DNA of 64,000 nucleotides, taken from WTJY01 sp045105475 (GTDB lineage: Bacteria; Chloroflexota; Anaerolineae; Promineifilales; Promineifilaceae). The notes below the pieces were generated by a model that did no database searches, was not told where the DNA came from, and saw only the letters and a program-made list of their open reading frames with translations. A program made the translations under genes and the position numbers. Below are positions 24,290-32,996 of the stretch, piece after piece. The first letter of the stretch is position 1. Each line of letters begins with the position of its first letter. The DNA lies in the NCBI GenBank assembly GCA_045105475.1, contig JBGCDP010000059.1, positions 1 to 64,000 on the forward strand. The letters run 5' to 3'.

Positions 24290-25450
24290 ATGTATACTCC
24301 AAAAGCTGAAGATAAATTTACATTTGGTCTGTGGACGGTGGGCCATGTCGGCCGTGACCCGTTCGGAGAGCCAACGCGATCTGTTAAAAAACCGCACGAG
24401 ATTGTGCATTTGCTCGCTGAAGTGGGTGCTTATGGGGTTAACTTCCATGACAATGATTTAGTGCCGATTGATGCAACTCCGGCCGAAAAAGCCCAAATCC
24501 TGAAAGACTTTCGCCAAGCTTTGAACGATACCGGTATCGTGGTGCCGATGGCGACTGTTAATCTGTTTAGTGATCCATCTTTTAAAGATGGGGCATTTAC
24601 GGCAAATGATCCCAACGTACGGGCCTATGCCGTGCAAAAAACAATGAATGCCATCGATATGGGGGTAGATCTTGGTGCAAAAGTATTCGTTTTCTGGGGC
24701 GGCCGGGAAGGGACCGAAACCGATGCTTCAAAAGACCCCATCGAAGCGATTAAACGCAGTCGGGAAGCGATGAACTTTTTGTGCGAGTATGTCAAGGATC
24801 AAGGCTACGATCTAAAATTTGCGTTGGAGGCGAAGCCAAATGAACCTCGGGGGGACATCTACAACGCCACAACCGGAAACATGCTCGCTTTTATTAACAC
24901 GCTTGATAATCCTGACATGGTTGGGGTTAATCCAGAAGTTGCCCATGAGCATATGGCGGGGTTGAACTTTACTCATCATGTGGCTCAAGCGATTGAAAGC
25001 GATAAGCTGTTCCACATCGACTTGAACGACCAAGCGTTCGGCCGATACGATCAAGATTTCCGCTTTGCGGCCGTTAATCTAAAAAGCGCTTTTTTCTTAG
25101 TCAAACTGTTAGAAGACAGCGGTTATGCAGGGAATAAGCATTTTGATGCGCATGCGTATCGCACATCTGATTATGAAGATGTGAAAGCATTTGCGCGTGG
25201 CTGTATGCGCAATTATTTGATCCTGAAAGAAAAAGTGGCCCGCTTTAATTCGGATAGTGAAGTACAGGCGCTGCTGGCTGAGATTAATGCGGACGATGGG
25301 AAAACTGATCTGTTCAAAGGAAAATATTCGGCTGAAAAAGCGGCCGCTTTGAAAGCAACTGATTTTGATCGGGCCGCACTTGGCGGCCGTGGTTTTCCAT
25401 ATGAGGCTCTTGATCAGCTCACGATTGAGATTTTGTTAGGTGCACGCTAG
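24290..25450 (+). CDS. xylA: Xylose isomerase (class I)
   Basis: Interconverts D-xylose and D-xylulose with two divalent metals; TIM barrel, cytosolic. At 386 residues it has the shorter class I form known from actinobacteria and Thermus. Active-site segments are all present: FTFGLWTVGHVGRDPFG near the N-terminus, VNFHDNDLVP with the catalytic His, FWGGREGTE, FALEAKPNEPRGDIY with the metal-ligand Glu and the Lys, NPEVAHEHMAG, HIDLNDQAFGRYDQD and HFDAHAYRTSD. AGGA 9 bases upstream of the ATG is the ribosome-binding site. It is first in the xylAB unit under the two LacI-type operators. Confidence 0.96.
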   Translation: MYTPKAEDKFTFGLWTVGHVGRDPFGEPTRSVKKPHEIVHLLAEVGAYGVNFHDNDLVPIDATPAEKAQILKDFRQALNDTGIVVPMATVNLFSDPSFKDGAFTANDPNVRAYAVQKTMNAIDMGVDLGAKVFVFWGGREGTETDASKDPIEAIKRSREAMNFLCEYVKDQGYDLKFALEAKPNEPRGDIYNATTGNMLAFINTLDNPDMVGVNPEVAHEHMAGLNFTHHVAQAIESDKLFHIDLNDQAFGRYDQDFRFAAVNLKSAFFLVKLLEDSGYAGNKHFDAHAYRTSDYEDVKAFARGCMRNYLILKEKVARFNSDSEVQALLAEINADDGKTDLFKGKYSAEKAAALKATDFDRAALGGRGFPYEALDQLTIEILLGAR

Positions 25451-25460
25451 AACTAGAACG

Positions 25461-25543
25461 AGTAAAGGGTGTAGCAAAAGGTAAAGTAGTTTTAATCCCA
25501 CTTCGCCTTTTTCAATGCTCTTTACTTACCCTCTCTACTTTTG
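25461..25543. repeat. Imperfect palindromic region between xylA and xylB
   Basis: The 95-base gap has a purine-rich left half and a pyrimidine-rich right half. AGTAAAG (25461-25467) is exactly complementary to CTTTACT (25520-25526), and shorter matches lie inside. It ends in TTTTGTT immediately before the xylB ATG, as before ftsA. The layout matches the heptad-dyad elements, but I could not find a consistent 7-base phase. Confidence 0.4.
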
Positions 25544-25545
25544 TT

Positions 25546-27048
25546 ATGTATTTTATCGGCATAGACTCTTCAACAACCGCAACCAAAGCCCTACTCATTG
25601 ACTCAGCCGGGGCTGTCATCGGTGTGACTTCATCAATTTACGATTACGAAACTCCCCATCCTTTGTGGAGTGAGCAATCACCCGACTTGTGGTGGCAAGC
25701 CACTATCAGCAGCATCCGACAATTGTTAAGCGAAACGGCCATAGATCCAGCCGACATTAAAGGGATTGGGCTGACGGGGCAAATGCACGGGCTCGTTTTG
25801 CTTGATAGGCATGACAACGTTCTACGGCCGTCGATTTTATGGAACGATCAGCGTACGAGCTCAGAATGTGACGAAATGCGGGCCAAAATCGGCAAGTCGC
25901 GCCTAATCTATATCACTGGTAACGATGCACTAACCGGATTCACCGCATCGAAAATTTTGTGGGTAAAAAATAACGAACCGGAAATCTATGCTCAAATCAG
26001 TAAGATTCTGCTGCCGAAAGATTATGTTCGTTTTTGTTTAACCGGCGATTACGCTGTTGATAAAGCCGGTGGGGCAGGGACTCAGCTGTTTGATGTACGC
26101 CAGCGGGATTGGTCGGCCGAACTTGTGGCTGAACTTGGGATCGAAAAAGAGTGGCTGCCACCAACCTATGAAGGGACGGATGAGACGGGGAAAATTAGCC
26201 AATCAGCGGCCGAAGCGACCGGATTGCTTGCCGGAACTCCCGTATTCGGTGGGGGTGGCGACCAGGCTGCCAATGCTGTCGGAACTGGTGCGGTTACCGA
26301 GGGTATCGTTTCAATGTCGATGGGAACATCTGGGGTTGTGTTTGCTTCTGTTGATGCACCCTTAATCGAGCCTGATGGCAAACTGCACGCATTTTGCCAT
26401 GCGGTGCCTGATAAATGGCATTTGATGGGGGTGATGCTGTCAGCCGCAGGTAGTATGCGTTGGCACCATGATACGCATGCACCTCAGTCAAGTTACGATG
26501 ATTTTGTCGCACCCACGGCCGAAATTCCGGCCGGGAGTAACGGGCTTCTATTTTTACCTTATCTAACAGGTGAGCGAACCCCACACCCAGATCCATTGGC
26601 TCGCGGTGCATTTGTCGGCCTGACCGTCCGCCATACCCAAGCTCACATGACCCGAGCGGTTATGGAAGGGGTCGCGTTTGGCATGCGTGATATGTTTGAG
26701 TTAATGAAAGAGATCGGTTTGTCGAAAGTGTCTCAGGTTCGGGTGTCAGGCGGCGGCTCAAAAAGCCCGATCTGGCGCCAAATATTGGCAGACAGTTTGA
26801 ATGCTGAGATGGTGACTGTGAACACGGCCGAAGGTGCAGCTTTTGGCGCAGCACTGCTGGCGGCCGTTGGTGCTGGCAACTGGTCATCTGTACCTGATGC
26901 GAGCCAAGCGGTGGTGCGGGTTACAGGCCGTACCCGGCCGGGTACGGATGTGGCCGTTTATGATGAAGCGTATCAAATATACCGGAATCTTTATCCCACA
27001 TTAAAAGCGACGTTTGGTCAACTGTCTCACTTTGATCAATCTGAATAA
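25546..27048 (+). CDS. xylB: Xylulokinase
   Basis: Phosphorylates D-xylulose to xylulose 5-phosphate, feeding the pentose phosphate pathway. It is an FGGY-family kinase of normal length (500 residues): the phosphate-1 motif FIGIDSSTTATKALLID at the N-terminus, GLTGQMHGLVLLD, LWNDQRTSSEC, PKDYVRFCLTGDYAVDKAGGAGTQLFDV, GGGGDQAANAVGTG and the FGGY signature-2 region VRVSGGGSKSPIWRQILADSLN. It follows xylA in the same direction and should be co-expressed. The gene is dense in the CGGCCG palindrome (8 copies counted by eye). Confidence 0.95.
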   Translation: MYFIGIDSSTTATKALLIDSAGAVIGVTSSIYDYETPHPLWSEQSPDLWWQATISSIRQLLSETAIDPADIKGIGLTGQMHGLVLLDRHDNVLRPSILWNDQRTSSECDEMRAKIGKSRLIYITGNDALTGFTASKILWVKNNEPEIYAQISKILLPKDYVRFCLTGDYAVDKAGGAGTQLFDVRQRDWSAELVAELGIEKEWLPPTYEGTDETGKISQSAAEATGLLAGTPVFGGGGDQAANAVGTGAVTEGIVSMSMGTSGVVFASVDAPLIEPDGKLHAFCHAVPDKWHLMGVMLSAAGSMRWHHDTHAPQSSYDDFVAPTAEIPAGSNGLLFLPYLTGERTPHPDPLARGAFVGLTVRHTQAHMTRAVMEGVAFGMRDMFELMKEIGLSKVSQVRVSGGGSKSPIWRQILADSLNAEMVTVNTAEGAAFGAALLAAVGAGNWSSVPDASQAVVRVTGRTRPGTDVAVYDEAYQIYRNLYPTLKATFGQLSHFDQSE

Positions 27049-27081
27049 TTTTCGAAAAATCATATCTTCTCCATTTATGAT

Positions 27082-27130
27082 CATTGGGCAAAGGTGTTCG
27101 GAGTCACCAATCCGAACACCTTGTCCAATG
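27082..27130. terminator. Long hairpin after xylB
   Basis: A 21-base arm (27082-27102) is complementary to a 20-base arm (27111-27130) with a single mismatch and one bulged A, around the 8-base loop GTCACCAA. The inner part GGTGTTCGGA/TCCGAACACC is perfect. It lies 34 bases after the xylB stop and is the probable transcript end or 3' stabiliser, but no T-run follows, so factor-independent termination is uncertain. Confidence 0.6.
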
Positions 27131-27201
27131 TCAGATCGAGCCATCTGTCCTACTAATAAAACAATCAAAAATATAACGCTAAATATAAAATAGATAAGAT
27201 T

Positions 27202-27831
27202 ATGGAAAGTAAATACGTTATCAAAAATGAAAGTGAAATTGAATCTGTTATTGGTGTGCCAATGGAAATCGTCAAAGAAAAAATAGCGACTAAGCTTGAC
27301 GATGTAATGAAGGAATTCATTAGCAAATCACCTTTGGTTTTTATTTCGACTATCGATGTGAATGGGCAGGTTGATATTTCGCCGAAAGGAGATCCATGCG
27401 GATTTGTTAAGATTGATGCGGTTGGGAATCTTCTAATTCCTGACCGTTTAGGGAACCGGCTTACCTTCGGGTTCAGAAATATCGTTCGCAATGGTGAAAT
27501 AGGGTTGATCTTTGTGGTCCCGAACCAGCGAGAAACATTACGAGTCAAAGGTGTTGCAACGCTTCATAACGATCCTAGCGTATTGGCTGAATTGCAAGCG
27601 AATGGCAAACCGGCCTTACTTTGCACCTATGTCGAAGTAAAGGAGTGTTTCATGCATTGTGGCAAAGCGTTTATTCGATCTAACCTATGGCGGCCCGTGA
27701 CATGGAATGAAACAATAGAGTCTCTTGGTGCAAAGCAACTTGCACCCGTATTTGGTGGTGATGCAAGTGAAAGGGCTATTCAGAAGACAAATGAATTATT
27801 GGAGAAAGCTTATACAGACGAGCTCTACTAA
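27202..27831 (+). CDS. PPOX-class FMN-binding protein, MSMEG_1061-like
   Basis: A 209-residue protein of the pyridoxamine-5'-phosphate-oxidase split-barrel family. The barrel starts at about residue 45 with LVFISTIDVNGQVDISPKGDPCGFV. It continues with LLIPDRLGNRLTFGFRNIVRNGEIGLIFVVPNQRETLRVKG, the pattern of the MSMEG_1061/DR_2398-type subfamily, which may bind FMN or F420 or act as a flavin reductase. The substrate is unknown. It stands alone with its own A/T-rich leader; no Shine-Dalgarno is seen. Confidence 0.82.
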   Translation: MESKYVIKNESEIESVIGVPMEIVKEKIATKLDDVMKEFISKSPLVFISTIDVNGQVDISPKGDPCGFVKIDAVGNLLIPDRLGNRLTFGFRNIVRNGEIGLIFVVPNQRETLRVKGVATLHNDPSVLAELQANGKPALLCTYVEVKECFMHCGKAFIRSNLWRPVTWNETIESLGAKQLAPVFGGDASERAIQKTNELLEKAYTDELY

Positions 27832-28039
27832 GATTTTTTCCGCACAACAACCGCCAACTGGATAATCACCCTTAAGGACACTACGTTTTTAGGGCCCCTT
27901 GGGCCAAGTGGAGCCTACACTTCACTCCATTCTGTCTAGACTTTGGAAAACGCTACCATTCTATCTGCATCATTTTCCCCAAAATAAGACATCTGTTATA
28001 GTTACATAATGTTATCCTGTGGGTAGAAAGTCCCAAAAA

Positions 28040-28059
28040 CTGATGGATTGAACCATCAG
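28040..28059 (+). promoter_or_regulatory. Perfect hairpin in the leader of the VWA-FHA gene
   Basis: CTGATGG (28040-28046) and CCATCAG (28053-28059) pair exactly around loop ATTGAA, ending 23 bases before the ATG at 28083. The rest of the gap from 27832 holds only weak structure (TGGAG/CTCCA near 27911-27927) and no gene that I can see. Confidence 0.4.
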
Positions 28060-28082
28060 TTACCACAGCCCAAATCTAACAG

Positions 28083-30044
28083 ATGAAAAGCACGCAATTC
28101 GGGAGTTTTGAAAAAGTGAAATTTGCCCCCCCCTCAATCAACCAAAGAGTTAAATTTATTCTGTTTGCCTTCCTTTTCCTTTTGGGTGGATGGCTCCTAA
28201 TTTCTCCACAGATCGCCATAGGCCAAGGGGACGAACCGGCTTGGATAGAGTTGACCGGCATCGATACAGATGCTTTACCTGTTTTAAGCATTCGCTTGGT
28301 AGGCGCACGCGCCAACGGCCGGGCTTTAGATTACAGTCAAACCCCGCTTGAAATTCAGCATGGGGCTGAAACAATCTCTCAAGAACAATTTTCTTCAATA
28401 GAAAGCGAAGACGTTGGCACCCTGACGCTTGTTTTAGTCGATACCCCAAGTGGGGTAGCTGGGGAGCTAGAAGCGATTCAAGAAGCGGTCTTGATGTATG
28501 CTGACAGCAGTGGTGAGAGCTCGTTTATGCGCGAACCATCAGATTCAATTGGTATCTATGCGGTTGATTTCTCTGATCCCAAAGTGCTGCTTGAGCCGAC
28601 ATTCTTTCGAAATAGTGTGGTTAACTGGTTAGCTGAAGAATTGCCCGTACAGTCTGGTCCAACCGCGCTGTATGACAGTCTGGACAGTTTGTTGGGTCAA
28701 GTGGATGGTTTAAAAGATCGGCCGGAAATGGTCGCTTCCATTGTTGTTTTAACGGACGGTACAGATACGGTTAGCACCCGTACAGATCAGACCGCCGTTA
28801 TCCAGAAAGCAGTTGACCTTAATGTTGCGATTCACACCGTCCATCTAAATAATGTCTCGATCTTTTCACCTGAACAGGGTCAAGATTTCTTGAGGAACCT
28901 TTCAAGTCGTACCGGCGGATTTGCTACCGAGCTCAATACGGAGGGTGTGCGTCAACTTTGGGATGCCGTGAGTTCGTTCAGTCAACAAACGGTTATCAAC
29001 TATCGGCCGACAGATCCTGTACCAGGTAACGTTCCAATTTCAATTCGCTTAAGAGACTTCCCGCAAATCGAAGCGTTTACGTCAGCACAATTCCCGGCCG
29101 ATCAGCTCCAAGTTGAGTTCCAGCTTGAAGAGTTATTTGCCAACATCGTTATGCCTGATCCAGCACAGCCGCTTGAATTATCGATTCCTGTTGTTGTCAC
29201 ATGGCTCGACGGCCGTGATCGGTCAGTTTCGACTGCTCAGGTGTTGAGGAACGGAGAGCTTGCGGCAGAAGTACCTGTCGTTGAAGAAGGCTTTTCATCA
29301 GCCGATATGACTTTGACTGGCTTAAGCTACGGTCCTAATGAAATTGTTCTTGCCGTGATGGATGAAAATGGAAACCGTGGAAATTCTGCTCCATTTACCT
29401 TAAACGTTGCTCCCGGAGATTCTTTAATTGTGCCGGCCGATATTTCAGTCGGTTCGGCCGGTTTTGGATGGACATGGTTGCTCTGGCTCATTGCGATTTT
29501 GGTCCTGCTTGCTGTTGTTGCATATTGGATCCTGTTTTCTGGTGCAGGCGGAAGGAACCTGCAAGTTGTCGATCTGTTTAAATCGGCATTTTCAACCGAA
29601 CCAAGACGCCGCACACGAAGCTCTGCTAACGTGGCTCAGGATTTTGATGAGTTTCGATCTCCCTCTGCGTCATATGCCAACAACGATAGCGCTGATGAAA
29701 CAGTATTGTCAGTTCAAGCCCCTTCAGCAGCTCAAACATCATATTGGCTTGACGTAATTGACGCATCTGAAACTGAACCCAACTCGATTCCCGTTGTCGG
29801 ATTGGAGCAACGCGTCGGCCGTTCCCCCTCAAAGGCTGATATCTCTTTTGACAAAGAGCAAACTGTCTCGCGCGTGCATGCAACGTTGGCGCGCGAAGCC
29901 AATAGCTATCGCCTGTATGATGAACAATCAACGGCCGGGACCTTCGTCAATGGACAGCGTATTCCAGAATATGGGCTGTTGCTCTCTGATGGTGATGAAA
30001 TTCAGATGGGCGCGCTTGTGTTACGTTATCGTAGAGCTGTTTAA
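28083..30044 (+). CDS. Membrane-anchored VWA-domain protein with C-terminal FHA domain
   Basis: A 653-residue protein: hydrophobic N-terminal signal (about residues 25-48), an extracytoplasmic VWA-like domain (about residues 110-320), a beta-sandwich stretch, one membrane segment (about residues 460-485, WLLWLIAILVLLAVVAYWIL) and a cytosolic FHA domain at the end (VGRSPSKADISF, TVSRVHATL, DEQSTAGTFVNGQRI). FHA domains bind phosphothreonine, so the protein could relay kinase signals across the membrane. The VWA MIDAS is degenerate: the DxSxS motif reads VDTPSG, though the later Thr and TDG positions remain. It is followed 16 bases later by the helicase-like gene, so they probably form one unit. 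Confidence 0.85.
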   Translation: MKSTQFGSFEKVKFAPPSINQRVKFILFAFLFLLGGWLLISPQIAIGQGDEPAWIELTGIDTDALPVLSIRLVGARANGRALDYSQTPLEIQHGAETISQEQFSSIESEDVGTLTLVLVDTPSGVAGELEAIQEAVLMYADSSGESSFMREPSDSIGIYAVDFSDPKVLLEPTFFRNSVVNWLAEELPVQSGPTALYDSLDSLLGQVDGLKDRPEMVASIVVLTDGTDTVSTRTDQTAVIQKAVDLNVAIHTVHLNNVSIFSPEQGQDFLRNLSSRTGGFATELNTEGVRQLWDAVSSFSQQTVINYRPTDPVPGNVPISIRLRDFPQIEAFTSAQFPADQLQVEFQLEELFANIVMPDPAQPLELSIPVVVTWLDGRDRSVSTAQVLRNGELAAEVPVVEEGFSSADMTLTGLSYGPNEIVLAVMDENGNRGNSAPFTLNVAPGDSLIVPADISVGSAGFGWTWLLWLIAILVLLAVVAYWILFSGAGGRNLQVVDLFKSAFSTEPRRRTRSSANVAQDFDEFRSPSASYANNDSADETVLSVQAPSAAQTSYWLDVIDASETEPNSIPVVGLEQRVGRSPSKADISFDKEQTVSRVHATLAREANSYRLYDEQSTAGTFVNGQRIPEYGLLLSDGDEIQMGALVLRYRRAV

Positions 30045-30060
30045 ATAAGCTTTTGACTGC

Positions 30061-32202
30061 ATGTCTCTAACTAAAAAACAACTGGCAGTTGTCAATCTCG
30101 ACCCCGGCCGCCGTATTTTTCTGACGGGGATGGCGGGCTGTGGTAAGACAACAGTCGTAGAGGAGCGGTATCGAACTTTATTGGAGTCAGGCGAACCGGC
30201 CGATTCAATTTTGGTTTTAGTGGGGGATTCAGCTCACCGGGAACGCTTTCAAGCGATTGCAGATCAATCTAGCCAGCCTGCTCTTATAGACTTAACTATT
30301 ACAACCTTTTATGGGTTTGCCCGAGATGCGGTGGCCTTTTTCTGGCCGATGGTGGCTCAATCGGCCGGATTTCATAATCTTTTTCGCCCCCCTTTGGTCC
30401 TGACTTACGACATGGCCCAAACGATGATGTGGCAAATCATCGATCCGATGCTTAAGGATGGCTACTTTACAGATTTGCGTTTGCGGCCGCAGCAAATCGT
30501 TAGCCAATTGCTCGATAACATGGTGCGGGCAGCCTTTAATGGATTAAGTGTTACAGAAGCGATTGAAAAGCAACGTTTAGCGTGGGGAACTGATCCTGAG
30601 CACCGGAAGCAGCTCAGAGATGCTGAATCGGCCGCACTTACTTTTCGCAAGCGTTGTTTTGAGCATAGCCTAATTGATACAGCCTTAACGATTGAAATTT
30701 TTAACCGCCATATCGTTAATAATCCCAGCCTGTTTGGCACGATGGTCGGCCGGTACCGCCACTTGCTTGTTGATAATGTCGAAGAGCAAACCCCTGTGGG
30801 TATTGCCTTTATTCGTCAACTTTTAGCATCGGTCGAGACAGCCGTGGTTGCTCAAGATGAAGGTGGTGGTTACAAACGCTTTTTGTCTGCGAATCCGGAG
30901 CTTGCTAAAGGGCTGGATTCGGCCGCAGATGTGACTGTCCGTTTAACTAAAAACTTTTATAAGACAAAAGGGATCTACCAAATTGCTCATCGTGTCAATC
31001 ATTTTTTATTGGGAAGTCAACCCTTGGGTGATGTTGACAAGATTCAAAATTCAATTTTAGGCCACTTTAACACACGCTATCGGCGGCAGATGTTGTCAGA
31101 GCTTGGCCCGATCCTCAAAGATTTACTTAAAGATGAAGGACTACAACCTGCCGATGTGGCGATAATTTTGCCTTATATGGATGGAGCCTTGCGCTTTAAG
31201 CTGACTCAATCACTCGACCAAGCTGGTATTCCGTACCAAATTAGCCGACGGCGCGAAAGTCCGCGTGAGGTGCCACAGGTGAGAGCTTGGCTGACTTGGC
31301 TCTTAGTTGCCAACGATTGGCAAGAAAAAAGAGGCGGTGAGCTCCGTATTGGTGAATCTCACCTTTTGCAGGTTAAACCCGGCTTGCATGATGTAACTGA
31401 AGCGCTTTCACTTTCAATCGAAGGGCTTGACCCGGTAAGGGCACGCATGCTGGCTAACTTGCTCTACGATCCGCAATTAGGGACTTTTCGAGAGTTATCT
31501 GTCTTAACAGACCAACAAGTTGAGCGATTGGGTGAAAATCACTTGGCGGCCATAGAGCAATTACGCATTTGGCTCGAGGCGCATGGCAATCGCGGAAGTG
31601 ATCCACTGCATCCCGATTTTTTCTTGCACAGATTATTTAGCGAGCTATTAAGTCGGCCGCCGTTTCGTCAAACCCCTGATATGGGTCAAGCGGCTGTGTG
31701 CGATTGGCTGATCCAAATGGCATCTCGTTTTCGTTTGGCCGGTGACCGTGTTATCGAAGACTCCGGTGAAGCGGTAGGGCTAGCATTGGTGCGTGGTATT
31801 TATAGCGGCTTGGTGACAGCTAATCCTCCATCAGGGTCGGGCAACCAAGCACAAGATCAAGAGTCAGAGGGTGTTTTTATTAGCACCATTCAAACCTATT
31901 TGCTTGAAGAACGGCCGGTTGCGGTGCAAGTTTGGCTTGAAACTTCTGCAACCGGCTGGTGGGATATGCCTCGCCAACCTCTGAGTAACGGATTTGTGCT
32001 TGACCCCCGCTGGAATATTAATCAAGCTTGGACACTTGAAGACGATGCGCGTATTCGCAACGAACAGCTCTCTCGTGTTATGACCGGACTGTGTAGCCGT
32101 TGCACTCACGGCGTATTCTTGGCAACTTCTGACCTAGATCGGCGTGGTGCTCGCCAAGATGGAATGCTCTTTCAAGCCCTAAAACCTGTACTTAGGACCT
32201 GA
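30061..32202 (+). CDS. Diverged UvrD/AddB-like superfamily I ATPase
   Basis: A 713-residue protein with the motif order of SF1A helicases. Walker A is intact (TGMAGCGKTTV, residues 22-32). Motif Ib is TTFYGFA, motif II HLLVDNVEEQTPVGIAFIRQLL (usual DExQD altered to DNVEE), motif III AVVAQDEGGGYKRF, motif IV LTKNFYKTKGIYQIAHRVN, the GIPYQISRRRE segment before motif V, a poor motif V (VFISTIQTYLLEERPVAVQVWLE) and motif VI-like QLSRVMTGLCSRCTHGVFLA. The changed motifs II and V suggest an enzyme that binds ATP but may not unwind DNA. The coupling to a VWA-FHA protein is unusual. Its real function is unknown. Confidence 0.7.
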   Translation: MSLTKKQLAVVNLDPGRRIFLTGMAGCGKTTVVEERYRTLLESGEPADSILVLVGDSAHRERFQAIADQSSQPALIDLTITTFYGFARDAVAFFWPMVAQSAGFHNLFRPPLVLTYDMAQTMMWQIIDPMLKDGYFTDLRLRPQQIVSQLLDNMVRAAFNGLSVTEAIEKQRLAWGTDPEHRKQLRDAESAALTFRKRCFEHSLIDTALTIEIFNRHIVNNPSLFGTMVGRYRHLLVDNVEEQTPVGIAFIRQLLASVETAVVAQDEGGGYKRFLSANPELAKGLDSAADVTVRLTKNFYKTKGIYQIAHRVNHFLLGSQPLGDVDKIQNSILGHFNTRYRRQMLSELGPILKDLLKDEGLQPADVAIILPYMDGALRFKLTQSLDQAGIPYQISRRRESPREVPQVRAWLTWLLVANDWQEKRGGELRIGESHLLQVKPGLHDVTEALSLSIEGLDPVRARMLANLLYDPQLGTFRELSVLTDQQVERLGENHLAAIEQLRIWLEAHGNRGSDPLHPDFFLHRLFSELLSRPPFRQTPDMGQAAVCDWLIQMASRFRLAGDRVIEDSGEAVGLALVRGIYSGLVTANPPSGSGNQAQDQESEGVFISTIQTYLLEERPVAVQVWLETSATGWWDMPRQPLSNGFVLDPRWNINQAWTLEDDARIRNEQLSRVMTGLCSRCTHGVFLATSDLDRRGARQDGMLFQALKPVLRT

Positions 32203-32579
32203 GACCCTTAAGGGGGTGAGATTTGCCTTTAACTTCACCTGATTTTTATTTGGGCTTTTTGACTGATACCATTATCATTACGACGGAACATTTTACAAAA
32301 CAGCCTCAAACCATTGTCTGCATTTATGAATTTCCTAAAGACTAGAAAAAAGGTTGATCTTTTTTAATAGTTGATAGGATGATATTGCAGAAGTTTCCAC
32401 GTTAATGTCATATAAACTAAAAGCTTGTTTTAAATTGAATAGATAAAGTGGTTTTATGTTGTTACTTGAGAAAGTTCATTTATATATTTGGTACAATGGT
32501 CATCTAAACCAAAGCAGAAAAAGGGTCTACCATCTAATTATAGAACTGTAAGCTTTAGACCTATTCTGTTCGGAGTATT
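32203..32579. other. Intergenic region before the CheY-like gene
   Basis: A/T-rich, with no coding frame of note. A TACAAT at 32492-32497 could be a -10 for the response regulator, but the nearest TTGAGA (32466-32471) is 20 bases upstream, so the promoter is uncertain. GGTCTA (about 32525) and TAGACC (about 32557) can pair in the leader. CGGAG shortly before the ATG at 32580 is the ribosome-binding site. Confidence 0.35.
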
Positions 32580-32951
32580 ATGACGACTATTCTTTTAATT
32601 GAAGACAATGAAATGAACCGAGATATGTTATCTCGCCGCTTGCGCCGTAAAGGGTTTGAGCTCTTGAGCGCGGCCGATGGTATTTCGGGTATTGAGTTGG
32701 CTAGAAGAGAGTTGCCAGATTTAATTTTGATGGACATCAGCTTGCCCGTTATGGACGGCTTGCAGGCAACACGCCAACTCAAGGCAGATGTACACACTGA
32801 AAATATTCCGATTATCGCTTTGACTGCACATGCAATGTCAGGCGATCGTGAAAAATGCTTAGCGGCCGGTTGTGACGATTACGCTACCAAACCGGTTGAA
32901 TTCCCTGAATTACTTTCAAAAATCAGGAATTGGGCAGCTGAGCCAAGTTGA
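32580..32951 (+). CDS. Single-domain response regulator (CheY-like)
   Basis: A 123-residue receiver domain and nothing else. ILLIEDNEMNRDML gives the acidic pair, Asp52 in LILMDISLPVMDG is the phosphoacceptor, T in IIALTAHAM and K in YATKPVEFPEL complete the active site. The DIVK/CpdR-like brevity and the ALTAHAM segment resemble receivers fed by hybrid kinases. The hybrid kinase 45 bases downstream is the obvious partner. Confidence 0.9.
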   Translation: MTTILLIEDNEMNRDMLSRRLRRKGFELLSAADGISGIELARRELPDLILMDISLPVMDGLQATRQLKADVHTENIPIIALTAHAMSGDREKCLAAGCDDYATKPVEFPELLSKIRNWAAEPS

Positions 32952-32967
32952 CAAAAGTCAATTGACA
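32948..32967. promoter_or_regulatory. Clustered TTGAC/GTCAA inverted half-sites
   Basis: TTGAC (32948), GTCAA (32957) and a second TTGAC (32962) form two overlapping palindromes, including the perfect GTCAATTGAC (32957-32966). They span the end of the receiver gene and the gap before the hybrid kinase. They could be a regulator site or duplicated -35 elements; neither can be told from sequence. Confidence 0.35.
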
Positions 32968-32996
32968 TTAATGAATAGGGAAAAGTTTAAAACTGA

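Noticed and set aside
28083..32202. An antiphage defence island around the VWA-FHA and helicase-like genes
   Set aside because: No nuclease, toxin, methyltransferase or mobile-element gene is nearby, and the flanks are housekeeping or metabolic genes. I kept only the pair itself as a finding.
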